Shown: positions 45,126 through 53,985 of the stretch, piece after piece
Position numbering within the stretch: position 1 is the first letter of the stretch
Layout: each line of letters starts with the position of its first letter
Source of the DNA: Rhizobiaceae bacterium
GTDB taxonomy: Bacteria; Pseudomonadota; Alphaproteobacteria; Rhizobiales; Rhizobiaceae
Direction of reading: 5' to 3'
Assembly: GCA_019635795.1 (NCBI GenBank)
Contig: JAHBYV010000010.1
Span: forward strand, 62,001 to 126,000
Length of the DNA stretch: 64,000 nt
Notes under the pieces: generated by a model
Database searches by the model: none
What the model was told of the DNA's origin: nothing
What the model saw: the letters and a program-made list of their open reading frames with translations, nothing else
Made by a program: the position numbers and the translations under genes

Positions 45126-45365
45126 CAGCACCTTGCGAGGTGATCTTGGCCAGCGCCTCAGCGGGGTCGAAGTCAAGAATTTCTGCAAGCTGCAGAAATT
45201 CAATTACGTCGATTCTTCGTTGCCCGATTCGAGGCGGGCAACGAAGGACTGATATTCTCCTGGTGCTTTCGCAAGGTCCGTCTGCGTCATTCCAGCGGCC
45301 TCCTGTTGCTCGATCAGCAACGATATGAGCGCGCTATGCAGTTCCGACCCAAGTGTTTTGACCAA
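45094..45365 (-). pseudogene. XRE family helix-turn-helix regulator, broken by a one-base frameshift
   Basis: Reading the minus strand from a TTG at 45365 gives a typical XRE helix-turn-helix (LHSALISLLIEQQEAAGMTQ, then TDLAKAPGEYQSFVARLESG) and then runs out of frame to a TAA. From the GGG at 45225, one frame over, the protein continues as GQRRIDVIEFLQLAEILDF and DPAEALAKITSQ, ending at TGA 45094-45096. Together they form one normal short XRE regulator of about 90 residues. The break is explained by loss of one G from a run encoding Ser-Gly (TCG GGG read as TCGGG) near 45223-45227. The gene lies 20 bases after the NlpC/P60 gene in the same operon and its end overlaps the ALDH gene. A sequencing error is the main alternative. 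Confidence 0.72.
45177..45201. repeat. 25-base perfect inverted repeat inside the XRE remnant
   Basis: Arms GAATTTCTGCA and TGCAGAAATTC (11 bases each) around AGC. It lies 52 bases after the ALDH stop codon and inside the broken XRE gene, where it encodes part of EFLQLAEI. No T-tract follows on either strand, so it is not a classical terminator. It may be an operator, an RNA hairpin, or coincidence of coding. Confidence 0.6.
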
Positions 45366-45384
45366 AATTGCCCCATGAGCGGAA

Positions 45385-46245
45385 CTACTGTGTGAAAGGA
45401 CGCCGGAAACATGTCGGCTGCCCGTAGAGGTAACCGATCCGGTCTATCGCTTCGAGCAACGGTTCATGTGAGACAAGCATCGTGTGGCCGTTGGCATGGA
45501 TAATCGTGTCCGGGTCGGTCAGGATCGCCACATGGCCTTTCCAGAAAACAAGGTCACCGCGTTGAAGCCCGCTGGCGGGATCGATCAGGTCGCCAACGGT
45601 TGCTTCCTGCAGGTCGGTATCCCGCAGCACATATTCACCTGCCATCGCCATGGCGGTTTGTACCAGCCCTGAACAGTCAATACCGAAACCGCTCGTGCCG
45701 CCCCACAAATAGGGGGTGTTGAGAAAGAGTTCAGCCACCGAAACATAGTCGTTTGCGACTGTTCCGATGGGTTGCAGGTGCCGGTCAACCAGCGCCTCGC
45801 CGTCGGCTGTTATGGCATACAAGGTGCCACGCGCTTCAACCCGTTCCACAATCGCCACGGTCGAACCGATAGACAAAACGGAGTGCCGAGGCAGTTTGAG
45901 ATCAGGGCCGGGATATGCAAATGTTCTTGGGACTGAAACGCGGTGCGTCGGGCGTTCCTGCGCCTCGGCAAGGACATCGGCAGCCATATAGCCAACATAG
46001 CTATCCTGCTCTGATTGGACCCACGCCCAGCCATCCTCTTCACAGAAAAGCAGTACGGGCGCACCGTAGATGAGTTGGGTATCAATCCCGGCGGTCTCAG
46101 ACGGCTTTCGTTTAAGATCGGCTACGGGTGCGCGCACAAAGGCCCTGCGTCCTTCAACGTAACGCGGAACTTCGATAATGCCTTCAAGTCGTGCATCCGC
46201 GACATCGGGACGAATGGCGTTAAGTCGCGGGTCGAGTGTGTTCAA
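45385..46245 (-). CDS. NlpC/P60 (C40) cell-wall peptidase with SH3-like domains
   Basis: Protein of 286 residues. Two bacterial SH3-like regions occupy about 30-165 (for example APVLLFCEEDGWAWVQSEQDSYVGY). The C-terminal NlpC/P60 domain (about 165-286) has the catalytic Cys in GIDCSGLVQ and the His in GHVAIL. Such enzymes cut the peptide part of peptidoglycan, usually at the gamma-D-Glu to diaminopimelate bond. No signal peptide is visible, which suggests a role in recycling or export by another route. Its ATG overlaps the MarR gene by 4 bases. It is part of the operon with the M17 aminopeptidase. Confidence 0.9.
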   Translation of the reverse strand: MNTLDPRLNAIRPDVADARLEGIIEVPRYVEGRRAFVRAPVADLKRKPSETAGIDTQLIYGAPVLLFCEEDGWAWVQSEQDSYVGYMAADVLAEAQERPTHRVSVPRTFAYPGPDLKLPRHSVLSIGSTVAIVERVEARGTLYAITADGEALVDRHLQPIGTVANDYVSVAELFLNTPYLWGGTSGFGIDCSGLVQTAMAMAGEYVLRDTDLQEATVGDLIDPASGLQRGDLVFWKGHVAILTDPDTIIHANGHTMLVSHEPLLEAIDRIGYLYGQPTCFRRPFTQ

Positions 46246-46592
46246 AGCGGAAGTTCCCTTGCCTTGGCAATGATCGTATCGCCAAAACGCTCGACAAATA
46301 AAGCACCCTCAACGGTTCTGCCTATCAACACGTTGCGCTTGTCGCGCTCGTCCCTGTGGCGTGTGACAAGCTTCAGCGCGCCCATCGTGTCCAATGCCCG
46401 TGAAATCACCGGCTTTGTCACGCCGAGCCTTTGAGCAAGACCGCGAACAGTATGGGGTGGCTGGTCCAGATAGATGCAGAGCAAAATGGCGATCTGACGC
46501 GTGGAAAGATCTGGCCCGTCCGAAAGGACTTCGGACAGAGCCACCTGCTGCCACAGCCGCAGAGCTTGTGTGGGGCGCAAAACGATTGCCAT
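46242..46592 (-). CDS. MarR family transcriptional regulator
   Basis: Protein of 116 residues, short for the family (usually about 140-150). It keeps the winged helix (STRQIAILLCIYLDQPPHTVRGLA, then RLGVTKPVISRALDTMGALKLVTRHRDERDKRNVLIGRT) but has little of the dimerisation helices. It sits between the M17 aminopeptidase (43 bases upstream) and the NlpC/P60 gene (4-base overlap), so it likely regulates this operon. Its ligand is unknown. Confidence 0.85.
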   Translation of the reverse strand: MAIVLRPTQALRLWQQVALSEVLSDGPDLSTRQIAILLCIYLDQPPHTVRGLAQRLGVTKPVISRALDTMGALKLVTRHRDERDKRNVLIGRTVEGALFVERFGDTIIAKARELPL

Positions 46593-46634
46593 ACTCCAAG
46601 CGTACCCTGCAATCGTTTCGTATCCGTTACAGTA

Positions 46635-48002
46635 TCATCCCCTGTACCTTTGGGACAGAACCTGCTCCAGCGCGTGAATGCATTGGGCTTCGCCGCCAAC
46701 GGGCGACCACGGCTTGGCGGTTGGATTCCATCCGTAAACGTCGAAATGCGCCCAGCTTGCCGCCTTCTCAACAAAGCGTTGCAGAAACAGGGCTGCCGTT
46801 ATCGAACCCGCGAAACCGTCCGTCGTAACGTTGTTTGTATCGGCGATACGGGACTCGAGTTTCGATTTGTAAGGCTGCCACAGCGGCATTCGCCAAAGCG
46901 GATCGAACACGCGGGCTGCGGCGTCTTCCAGTTCGGCGGCAAATTGCTCGTCATCCGTATAGAAGGGCGGCAAATCCGGCCCCAAAGCAACGCGAGCCGC
47001 ACCGGTCAAGGTTGCCATGTCGATCAGCAACGCTGGTTCTTCTTCGTCTGCAAGCGCGAGTGCGTCTGCAAGGATCAAACGGCCTTCCGCATCGGTATTC
47101 CCGATTTCCACGCTTATGCCTTTGCGGCTTTGCAGCACATCACCCGGCCGGAATGCATTGCCGGAAATGGAATTTTCGACTGCAGGAATCAGCACCCGCA
47201 GGCGGACATTCAACTTGGCACCCATAATCATAGAGGCAAGCCCAAGAACATTTGCTGCCCCGCCCATGTCCTTCTTCATCAGCAGCATCCCGCTTGCGGG
47301 TTTGATGTCCAGCCCGCCAGTGTCAAAGCAAACGCCCTTGCCAACCAGCGTTACCTTAGGAGCACTGAGCGGCCCCCAACGAATGTCGATGAGCCGGGGT
47401 GCGTGCGCCGACGCGCGTCCAACCGCATGAATCATAAAGAGTTTTTCAGAAAGCAGAGCCTCACCGGCAGTCACGGAGACATCGGCACCGTGAGCAGTTG
47501 CGAGTGTGCGGGCAGCAGCTTCGAGCTGTTCCGGACCCATATCATTGGTCGGTGTATTGATAAGATCACGCGCCAGACAAATGCCGTCTGCAATGCGATT
47601 TGCGCGGACAATATCGGCATTTTCCGGCGCCACGAACCGGATCGACCGACCGCTTTCCTTGCGGTAGCGAGAGAATTCATATGCGCCCAGACGCAGCGCA
47701 ATGGCAGCCAATGTCGGGTCGCACAACTCACCCTCGATGCGCCAGTCACCGTCGGGAAGGCCTTTGGAGAGCGCCGCAAGGTTAAGCATGGCATCTGGCT
47801 TGTCGGAATGGCCGAACAGCGCGCTTTCTATTGCACCGTCTTTGCCGGGCACTATGAGCAGTTTGCCCTCAGCCGCCTTGAATGCGTTGGATTTTGCCCA
47901 TGAAAGAGCGGGCTCTCGCACATTCCCAAGAGAGTCTCCATCGACCAGGTCAAGAGGATGCGCGTCAGCTTCGGCGCTCAAAAATTCAAACTGCATAGCC
48001 AT
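46635..48002 (-). CDS. Leucyl aminopeptidase family protein (M17)
   Basis: Protein of 455 residues. The C-terminal catalytic domain carries the M17 hallmarks LVGKGVCFDTGGLDIKPASGM and NTDAEGRLILADAL, whose Asp and Glu bind the two metal ions. The N-terminal domain is divergent. It removes N-terminal residues from cytoplasmic peptides. As first gene of an operon with a MarR regulator and an NlpC/P60 peptidase, it may take part in turnover of cell-wall peptides. It is divergent from tadD with about 95 bases between them. Confidence 0.92.
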   Translation of the reverse strand: MAMQFEFLSAEADAHPLDLVDGDSLGNVREPALSWAKSNAFKAAEGKLLIVPGKDGAIESALFGHSDKPDAMLNLAALSKGLPDGDWRIEGELCDPTLAAIALRLGAYEFSRYRKESGRSIRFVAPENADIVRANRIADGICLARDLINTPTNDMGPEQLEAAARTLATAHGADVSVTAGEALLSEKLFMIHAVGRASAHAPRLIDIRWGPLSAPKVTLVGKGVCFDTGGLDIKPASGMLLMKKDMGGAANVLGLASMIMGAKLNVRLRVLIPAVENSISGNAFRPGDVLQSRKGISVEIGNTDAEGRLILADALALADEEEPALLIDMATLTGAARVALGPDLPPFYTDDEQFAAELEDAAARVFDPLWRMPLWQPYKSKLESRIADTNNVTTDGFAGSITAALFLQRFVEKAASWAHFDVYGWNPTAKPWSPVGGEAQCIHALEQVLSQRYRG

Positions 48003-48025
48003 TCCTTAATGAGACGGGGCAGCAA

Positions 48026-48047
48026 TTAACCAACCGTTAGGGTTAAC
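48026..48047. promoter_or_regulatory. CtrA-like site upstream of tadD
   Basis: TTAA-CCAACCG-TTAG at 48026-48040 matches the CtrA pattern TTAA-N7-TTAA with one mismatch, and is followed at once by GGTTAAC. It lies 52-73 bases upstream of the tadD start used here and in the shared promoter with the M17 aminopeptidase gene. CtrA control of Tad pili is known in Caulobacter; here it is inferred. Confidence 0.4.
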
Positions 48048-48098
48048 AGAATATTTCTTCCCTACATCGCGGTTTTGGGCCGCAGCGGAGTGAGGGAA

Positions 48099-48911
48099 AT
48101 GCTGGCGATTTGGACCAACAACACCGGGAACGCAACGGGCAAATCCATGATTCGGGTCGCAATGGTAATAGCACTTACTGCAAGCGTCTCTGCTTGCGCG
48201 AACAGCAAGATGACAACGGGCTCAATAAATAAGACCGGTTCCGCCGGCCAGCAGATGGCAATCGCAATCGGGGACACCCGTTCGCTTGGTGAGGCTTATG
48301 CTGCAAGGCCAAGCGATAAATCGATCGCATTGGGATACGCAAATGCGCTGCAAAACGATGGCAACGCCACTCAGGCGCTGGCGGTCGTTCGCAAGCTTGC
48401 GATCGAGTATCCCAAGGATCGTGAAGTCCTTGCGGCATATGGCAAAGCACTGGCTTCGTCAGGTCAACTCGAACCGGCGCTTGACGCGGTTCGCAGGGCG
48501 CAAACGCCTGAATATCCTGACTGGAGGCTGATGTCGGCTGAAGCATCTATTGTGGATCAGCTTGGCAATCGTGAGCAGGCAAGGGACCTTTACCGGAGGG
48601 CGCTGGACATCCAGCCCAACGAACCAAGTGTCCTGTCTAACCTCGCAATGTCCTATGTCATGGAAGGCAATCTGAAGGTTGCAGAAGGCTATCTGGAAAC
48701 CGCAGTCAGGCAACCGGGAGCCGATAGCCGTGTTCGGCAAAATCTGGCGCTGGTCGTTGGTCTGCAGGGTCGATTCAACGAGGCTGAACAGATAGCATCG
48801 CAGGATATTTCGCCCGAACAGGCGAAGGCAAACGTTACTTACCTGCGCCGCATGTTGTCCCAGCAGAATGCCTGGGGGCAGCTTAAGGACAAGGAAAAGA
48901 ACACAAACTGA
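48099..48911 (+). CDS. tadD: Tad pilus assembly lipoprotein TadD (TPR protein)
   Basis: Protein of 270 residues. A hydrophobic segment (MIRVAMVIALTASVSACA) ends in a lipobox, so the mature protein is a lipoprotein with Cys as first residue. The rest consists of tetratricopeptide repeats (ALGYANALQNDGNATQALAVV; YRRALDIQPNEPSVLSNLAM). TadD is needed for assembly of the Flp pilus, probably as a pilotin-like scaffold for the secretin. The ATG at 48099 is chosen for its GGAGTGAGGGAA ribosome site; the ATG at 48147 directly before the signal sequence is the alternative. It is transcribed toward tadC on the opposite strand, with a bidirectional terminator between. Confidence 0.85.
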   Translation: MLAIWTNNTGNATGKSMIRVAMVIALTASVSACANSKMTTGSINKTGSAGQQMAIAIGDTRSLGEAYAARPSDKSIALGYANALQNDGNATQALAVVRKLAIEYPKDREVLAAYGKALASSGQLEPALDAVRRAQTPEYPDWRLMSAEASIVDQLGNREQARDLYRRALDIQPNEPSVLSNLAMSYVMEGNLKVAEGYLETAVRQPGADSRVRQNLALVVGLQGRFNEAEQIASQDISPEQAKANVTYLRRMLSQQNAWGQLKDKEKNTN

Positions 48912-48981
48912 CCGGGTTTTATGGCTCCAAAACACCCATTCCCGACGCAAAACAGTCTGTTTAGACAATAATACGACCGTA

Positions 48982-49009
48982 AAAGCCCGCTTTTTGAGCG
49001 GGCTTTTTG
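48982..49009. terminator. Bidirectional terminator between tadD and tadC
   Basis: Stem AAAGCCCGCT/AGCGGGCTTT around TTTTG with T-tracts on both strands, in the 120-base gap between the convergent genes. It can stop transcripts from tadD and from the long minus-strand cpa/tad operon. Confidence 0.9.
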
Positions 49010-49031
49010 GTATTTACGGTGCAAGACGGTC

Positions 49032-50045
49032 CTAGCGGGCGTTGCTGTTCATCATCCCAGCAAAGCCGCCCTGGGCGCTGATCTGCATCCCCGCCGGGCC
49101 GAGAATGATAAGGAACAGAACCGGCAGAAAGAACAGGATCATCGGCACAGTAAGTTTGGGCGGAAGGGCAGCAGCTTTCTTCTCCGCAGCAGTCATACGC
49201 GCTTCCCGGCTTTCGGCGGCAAGTACACGCAATGCGTGTGCAACGGGTGTACCGTAGCGCTCTGCCTGGATCAGCGCCTGAGTGACGGACTTGACCGACT
49301 CCACACCGGTTCGGGCCGCGAAGTTTTCGTAGGCCTGACGGCGCTCCTGAAGGAAGGAAAGTTCGGCAGTGGTCAGTACAAGCTCTTCGGCAAGGTCTAC
49401 CGATTGCGCCCCGATTTCCTCAGCCACCTTCTTGAGGGCGGCCTCGACCGACATGCCGGATTCCACGCAAATGAGCATCAGATCGAGCGCGTCGGGAAAA
49501 GCCTTCTGAATCGACTGCTTGCGCTTGTTAGCGCGGTTGTTGACGTAAAGGATCGGAGCATAAAACCCGGCATAGGCGCACAGGATGCAAATGAAGAAGC
49601 GGATTGGCGCGGCCTGCTCGGCGAACTCGCCAAGGCCATAAACGTAGAACAGTGCAGCGCCAAAGAACACAAAAGGCAGAATGAGGCGGAAGAACAGGAA
49701 CCGGGTCAGCGGGTCATTGCCTCGAAACCCGGCCACTTTGAGTTTGGCGATGGTGTTTTCGTCCGCAAGGGCGCGCCGCAGGTCCAGCCTGTCAACGATA
49801 GACCGCATCCCCTTTGATTCTTCAACGCGCAATCCGCGCCGACGGTTCTCCGCTTCCGCCAGTCTGGAGCGCTGCTTGCTGCGAAGCTCTTCGCGCTCAA
49901 GCGCGACGGTTTTCATGCGCGATTCAAGGCTATTGCCGCTGAAGGACGGGATAAGGGTCAACAGCGAGGCGAAAACGGCGATGGCGACGAACAGGGATAC
50001 CAGAAACGATCCGTCCGTGAGCGTGGAGTAAACGAAGCTCGTCAT
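49032..50045 (-). CDS. tadC: Tad pilus inner-membrane platform protein TadC
   Basis: Protein of 337 residues with a GspF/TadC domain (about 180-310: AFPDALDLMLICVESGMSVEAAL, then SFLQERRQAYENFAARTG) and transmembrane helices near 15-33, 120-160 and at the C-terminus (PMILFFLPVLFLIILGPA). TadB and TadC form the inner-membrane platform on which the CpaF ATPase drives pilin insertion. It is the last gene of the minus-strand operon, 3 bases after tadB. Confidence 0.93.
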   Translation of the reverse strand: MTSFVYSTLTDGSFLVSLFVAIAVFASLLTLIPSFSGNSLESRMKTVALEREELRSKQRSRLAEAENRRRGLRVEESKGMRSIVDRLDLRRALADENTIAKLKVAGFRGNDPLTRFLFFRLILPFVFFGAALFYVYGLGEFAEQAAPIRFFICILCAYAGFYAPILYVNNRANKRKQSIQKAFPDALDLMLICVESGMSVEAALKKVAEEIGAQSVDLAEELVLTTAELSFLQERRQAYENFAARTGVESVKSVTQALIQAERYGTPVAHALRVLAAESREARMTAAEKKAAALPPKLTVPMILFFLPVLFLIILGPAGMQISAQGGFAGMMNSNAR

Positions 50046-50048
50046 TGC

Positions 50049-51080
50049 TCAAACCTCGAAATTCATCATCTGGCGCATGATGAAAATACCAATACCCATC
50101 CAGAATGCGCCAATTCCCAGCATGAGATTACCCGTAGGCTCGGTGAAGAGCGGCATGATGTAGGTGGGGCTTGTCAGATAGACGAGAAAAGCCACGACCA
50201 CCGGCAGCGCGCCGATAATGACCGCCGAGGCTTTTGCTTCCATGGACAGGGCCGAGACCTTCGCCTTCATCTTCTTGCGGTCACGCAAGACGCGCGAGAG
50301 ATTTCCAAGGGCTTCTGACAGGTTACCACCGGCCTGCGACTGGATCTGGATCACAATCCCGAAGAAGCCTGCTTCGGCGCAGGGCATTGTTTCGGTCATG
50401 CGCATGGCCGCTTCAGGGATAGGCATACCGATCTGCTGGGCTTCAACGATGCGCCTGAATTCCCTGCGCACCGGCTCGCGTGCCTCGGTGGCAATGAGCC
50501 GGATACCATCATTAAGCGGAAGGCCGGACTTGACGGCGCGAACGATAATGTCCAGCGCATTGGGGAACTCTTCAAGGAAGTGCTTTACCCGGCGCTTGCG
50601 CAAGAATGAAACGACGAAACGCGGCAAGCCAACGGCTCCCACAATGATCAGAGCAGGCAGCAGATAAAGCGGCAGGCCGATAAGCAGCCCACCGAAAGTC
50701 AGAACAACCCCGGATACGGCCGAATACATGTAGAACCGCTCCATCGATGTATCGAGACCGGCTTGCTTGATCTGAATTTTGAGGGGAGGTCGCAGCGTGT
50801 TGCGCTCGCGTGTTTTATGGCGGTCCTCAAGGTCCTTCAGTGTTTCCTGCACAGCCTTGCGGCGCTTGGAAATGTCGGCCTGCCGGTCGCGCACCAACTT
50901 TGCGGCGTTGCGCTCGTCTTCAGCCCGCTTCACGCTTTCATAGCGCTTTTGTTGATGCTTTTCTTCCCGCACGCTGTTGTAAAGCAGGGCATAGGCGAGC
51001 GCGCCCGCGGAAATTGCCGAAAGCACCAGCACCCCGATGAAGGTGAGATCAAACCCGAACACTTGCACCACCTTACTCAA
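50049..51080 (-). CDS. tadB: Tad pilus inner-membrane platform protein TadB
   Basis: Protein of 343 residues with an N-terminal helix (about 9-30), a charged coiled region (about 35-90), and the T2SSF domain (about 170-300: EFPNALDIIVRAVKSGLPLNDGIRLIA). The C-terminal helices follow (VIIGALPVVVAFLVYL). It is the second platform protein next to TadC, 44 bases downstream of cpaF. Confidence 0.93.
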   Translation of the reverse strand: MSKVVQVFGFDLTFIGVLVLSAISAGALAYALLYNSVREEKHQQKRYESVKRAEDERNAAKLVRDRQADISKRRKAVQETLKDLEDRHKTRERNTLRPPLKIQIKQAGLDTSMERFYMYSAVSGVVLTFGGLLIGLPLYLLPALIIVGAVGLPRFVVSFLRKRRVKHFLEEFPNALDIIVRAVKSGLPLNDGIRLIATEAREPVRREFRRIVEAQQIGMPIPEAAMRMTETMPCAEAGFFGIVIQIQSQAGGNLSEALGNLSRVLRDRKKMKAKVSALSMEAKASAVIIGALPVVVAFLVYLTSPTYIMPLFTEPTGNLMLGIGAFWMGIGIFIMRQMMNFEV

Positions 51081-51124
51081 ACACCGAACAACTCAAAGGC
51101 ACCGAAACGCGGCACTCTTCAAAC

Positions 51125-52600
51125 TCAATCCCTTTGAACCTCCATCGACTCAAGGGCGTTGGCGAGGCGCTGCTCCTCGCCGAAATAGCGGGCGCGCTCC
51201 CAGAACTGCGGACGCCCAATGCCTGTCGAAACGTGACGGCCGGTCAGTTTACCGTTCGCATCCTCACCCGTGATATTATAGAGGACGATGTCCTGCGTGA
51301 TGATGACATCGCCCTCCATGCCGATCACTTCGGTGATGTGGGTGATGCGGCGTGACCCGTCGCGAAGTCGCGCAGCCTGAATTATAACGTCCACCGAACC
51401 GACGATGATTTCACGCACGGTTTTCTGCGGCAGGGAATAGCCACCCATCGCGATCATGGATTCCATACGGTTGAGACATTCGCGTGGGCTGTTGGAGTGG
51501 ATGGTTCCCATTGAACCGTCGTGACCTGTGTTCATGGCCTGTAACAGGTCAAACACCTCGGGTCCGCGAACCTCGCCGACGATGATGCGCTCAGGGCGCA
51601 TACGCAGGCAGTTCTTGACGAGGTCGCGCATTGTAACCTGGCCTTCACCTTCGAGATTGGGCGGGCGGGTTTCAAGACGCACTACATGCGGCTGCTGAAG
51701 CTGCAATTCCGCGGAGTCTTCGCAGGTGATGACGCGTTCCTCGCGGTCAACATAGTTGGTCAGGCAGTTCAGCAAGGTTGTCTTGCCCGAACCTGTGCCG
51801 CCGGAAATAATGACATTGCAGCGCACGCGACCGATAATCTTCAGGATTTCGGCGCCCTCTGGCGAGATGGCACCAAATCGAACAAGCTGATCAAGCGTCA
51901 GCTTGTCCTTCTTGAATTTTCTGATTGTCAGTGCCGCGCCGTCAATCGCAAGCGGCGGCGCAATAACGTTGACGCGCGAACCGTCCGGAAGGCGGGCGTC
52001 GCAGATCGGCGAGGATTCATCCACGCGGCGGCCAACCTGACTGACGATGCGCTGGCATACGTTCAAAAGCTGCTGGTTGTCACGAAAGCGGATGTTGGTC
52101 TGCTCAACCTTGCCATTAACTTCAATATAAATCTGCTTTGCGCCATTGACCATGATGTCGGCAATGTCGTCGCGGGCAAGAAGCGGTTCCAGCGGTCCGT
52201 AGCCAAGAACGTCATTGCAGATGTCGTCGAGCAGTTCTTCCTGCTCGGCAATCGACATGGCAAAATTCTTGATTGCGATAATGTCGTTGACGATATCGCG
52301 AATTTCTTCTCTGGCGGCTTCAGCCTCAAGCTTGGCAAGCTGCGAAAGATCAATCGTGTCGATCAGCGCCGAGAAAACCTGGCTCTTGGTGTCGTAATAG
52401 GCCTCGCTGCGTTCACGCGTAACAGATTTTGGCGGCTCCGGGGCCCGTGCGGGCTCTGGTGCGGGACGTGCGGCAGGGCGCGGAGCAACCGCAACAGCCG
52501 AAGCCGATGCCGGTTCGTGTTCGCGCGGAGGCGGGGCAGGAGGAACAGCTACCCGCGTCCCATTGCCTCTTGGCTCCTCATTGCTTCTTCTACCGAACAT
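51125..52600 (-). CDS. cpaF: Tad pilus assembly ATPase CpaF/TadA
   Basis: Protein of 491 residues. The first 55 residues are Pro/Ala-rich and probably disordered. The secretion-ATPase core contains Walker [15 protein letters not shown], the Asp box region CEDSAELQL, Walker B-like [13 protein letters not shown] and the His box [13 protein letters not shown]. It powers extension (and in Tad systems also retraction) of the Flp pilus. It follows cpaE by 59 bases. Confidence 0.95.
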   Translation of the reverse strand: MFGRRSNEEPRGNGTRVAVPPAPPPREHEPASASAVAVAPRPAARPAPEPARAPEPPKSVTRERSEAYYDTKSQVFSALIDTIDLSQLAKLEAEAAREEIRDIVNDIIAIKNFAMSIAEQEELLDDICNDVLGYGPLEPLLARDDIADIMVNGAKQIYIEVNGKVEQTNIRFRDNQQLLNVCQRIVSQVGRRVDESSPICDARLPDGSRVNVIAPPLAIDGAALTIRKFKKDKLTLDQLVRFGAISPEGAEILKIIGRVRCNVIISGGTGSGKTTLLNCLTNYVDREERVITCEDSAELQLQQPHVVRLETRPPNLEGEGQVTMRDLVKNCLRMRPERIIVGEVRGPEVFDLLQAMNTGHDGSMGTIHSNSPRECLNRMESMIAMGGYSLPQKTVREIIVGSVDVIIQAARLRDGSRRITHITEVIGMEGDVIITQDIVLYNITGEDANGKLTGRHVSTGIGRPQFWERARYFGEEQRLANALESMEVQRD

Positions 52601-52659
52601 GGTCTTTACACCGCTTCGCTTGTCTAACGTCTCAAACGGGGTTCACCCTCTCGTTCATC

Positions 52660-53931
52660 TTACTTCTTGCGCTTGATGCGCCCCAGCAAACCGCCAAGCG
52701 AACGCTGTTTCTTTGCTTTGATTTCGCTGCGCCCTGTCAGAACCCGCGCAATTTCTGCAAACTGCGCGGTAATCGGGCTCTTGGCGTCCGTTTCGCCAAT
52801 CATTCTCCCGCTGTTTCCAGCCTGTCCGAAAATTTGCGGATCGAATGGAATGACCGCCACAGGTTCTATCCCCAGCGGATCGGTAAACTCTGCAGGTTTG
52901 ATCTCCGGGCGTTTCGGCATTCCGACCTGATTCAGGATCAGCTTGGGAGGCGCATCATTGGGGCGCAGCTTCTTCAGCATATCGATCATGGTTTTCGCGT
53001 TTCGCAAATTCGCGAGTTCCGGCGTGGCGGTAATCACCACATCGTCGGCGCGTGTCAGCACCTGTTTGGCCCATCCGGTCCAAACGTGTGGCAGATCAAG
53101 AATGAGGATCGGCGCGCTGCGCTGTGCCGTGTCGATGATCTGGCTGAACGCATCAGTGTCGAAATCATATGTGCGGTCGAGCGTGGACGGCGCGGCCAGC
53201 AAGGAAAGATGTTCGGCACATTGGGTCAGCAGCCGGTCAAGATAGACCTCGTCCACACGATCCGGCGCGAACACTGCTTCCGCAATGCCTTGCGGCGGGT
53301 CCTGATCGAAATTGATATTGGCTGTGCCGAACGCAAGGTCGAGGTCTGCAACCACGACTTCAGACTGGAAAAGCGTTGAAATGCTCCAAGCGACATTGTG
53401 CGCGATGGTTGATGAGCCAACGCCGCCCTTGGCGCCGACGAACGCTATCGAATGGCCCATCGGGGCCGCTTCAGGATCAACGAAAATTCCGGCGACGACG
53501 CTAATGATCTCCGGCATGGTCACAGGCGCAACCATATATTCGGAAACGCCCGCCCGCATAAGTTCGCGGTAAAGGCCAACATCGTTGTAATGGCCGATAA
53601 CGATGACTTTTGTTGCGGGGTCGCAATATTCCGAAAGCTGATGGAGCTGGTCCATCAGATCTTTCGGCTCGCTGCGCGATTCCAGAATGATGAGGTTGGG
53701 CGTTGGCGCGGTCTGATAAAAATCAAGGGCGGTGGCGATGCCGCCCATGTGCACCTTCAGGTGGGTTTTCATCATACGCCGGTCTTGCCCGACACGCTCA
53801 ACGGTTCCCGCAACCGCTTCCGTCTCGCAAAAGGCCTGAATGGAAATGCGCGGAATCGGCCTTACACTACGCAGGGCGGTGGCTTCCCCATCATCCTCGT
53901 CTATGTGTGCCTCATATGCCAGATTGCTCAT
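52660..53931 (-). CDS. cpaE: Tad pilus localisation ATPase CpaE/TadZ
   Basis: Protein of 423 residues. An N-terminal receiver-like domain (about 40-150, without an evident phosphoacceptor) is followed by a MinD/ParA-type ATPase with the deviant Walker A motif FVGAKGGVGSSTIAHN and VVVADLDLAFGTANINFD. TadZ/CpaE proteins place the pilus machinery at the cell pole. The ATG at 53931 is preferred (SNLAYEAHIDED follows); the open frame extends 7 codons more. Confidence 0.92.
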   Translation of the reverse strand: MSNLAYEAHIDEDDGEATALRSVRPIPRISIQAFCETEAVAGTVERVGQDRRMMKTHLKVHMGGIATALDFYQTAPTPNLIILESRSEPKDLMDQLHQLSEYCDPATKVIVIGHYNDVGLYRELMRAGVSEYMVAPVTMPEIISVVAGIFVDPEAAPMGHSIAFVGAKGGVGSSTIAHNVAWSISTLFQSEVVVADLDLAFGTANINFDQDPPQGIAEAVFAPDRVDEVYLDRLLTQCAEHLSLLAAPSTLDRTYDFDTDAFSQIIDTAQRSAPILILDLPHVWTGWAKQVLTRADDVVITATPELANLRNAKTMIDMLKKLRPNDAPPKLILNQVGMPKRPEIKPAEFTDPLGIEPVAVIPFDPQIFGQAGNSGRMIGETDAKSPITAQFAEIARVLTGRSEIKAKKQRSLGGLLGRIKRKK

Positions 53932-53985
53932 GTCAGCCTTCCCAGCCCTCAACCTCTGGATGCAGCATAATTTTCTAATTGCTTA

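Noticed and set aside
46431-47903. 490-codon plus-strand open frame opposite the M17 aminopeptidase
   Set aside because: It is the mirror of a well-supported aminopeptidase gene; its translation is Cys/Arg/His-rich without any domain, as expected for an antisense shadow in GC-rich DNA.
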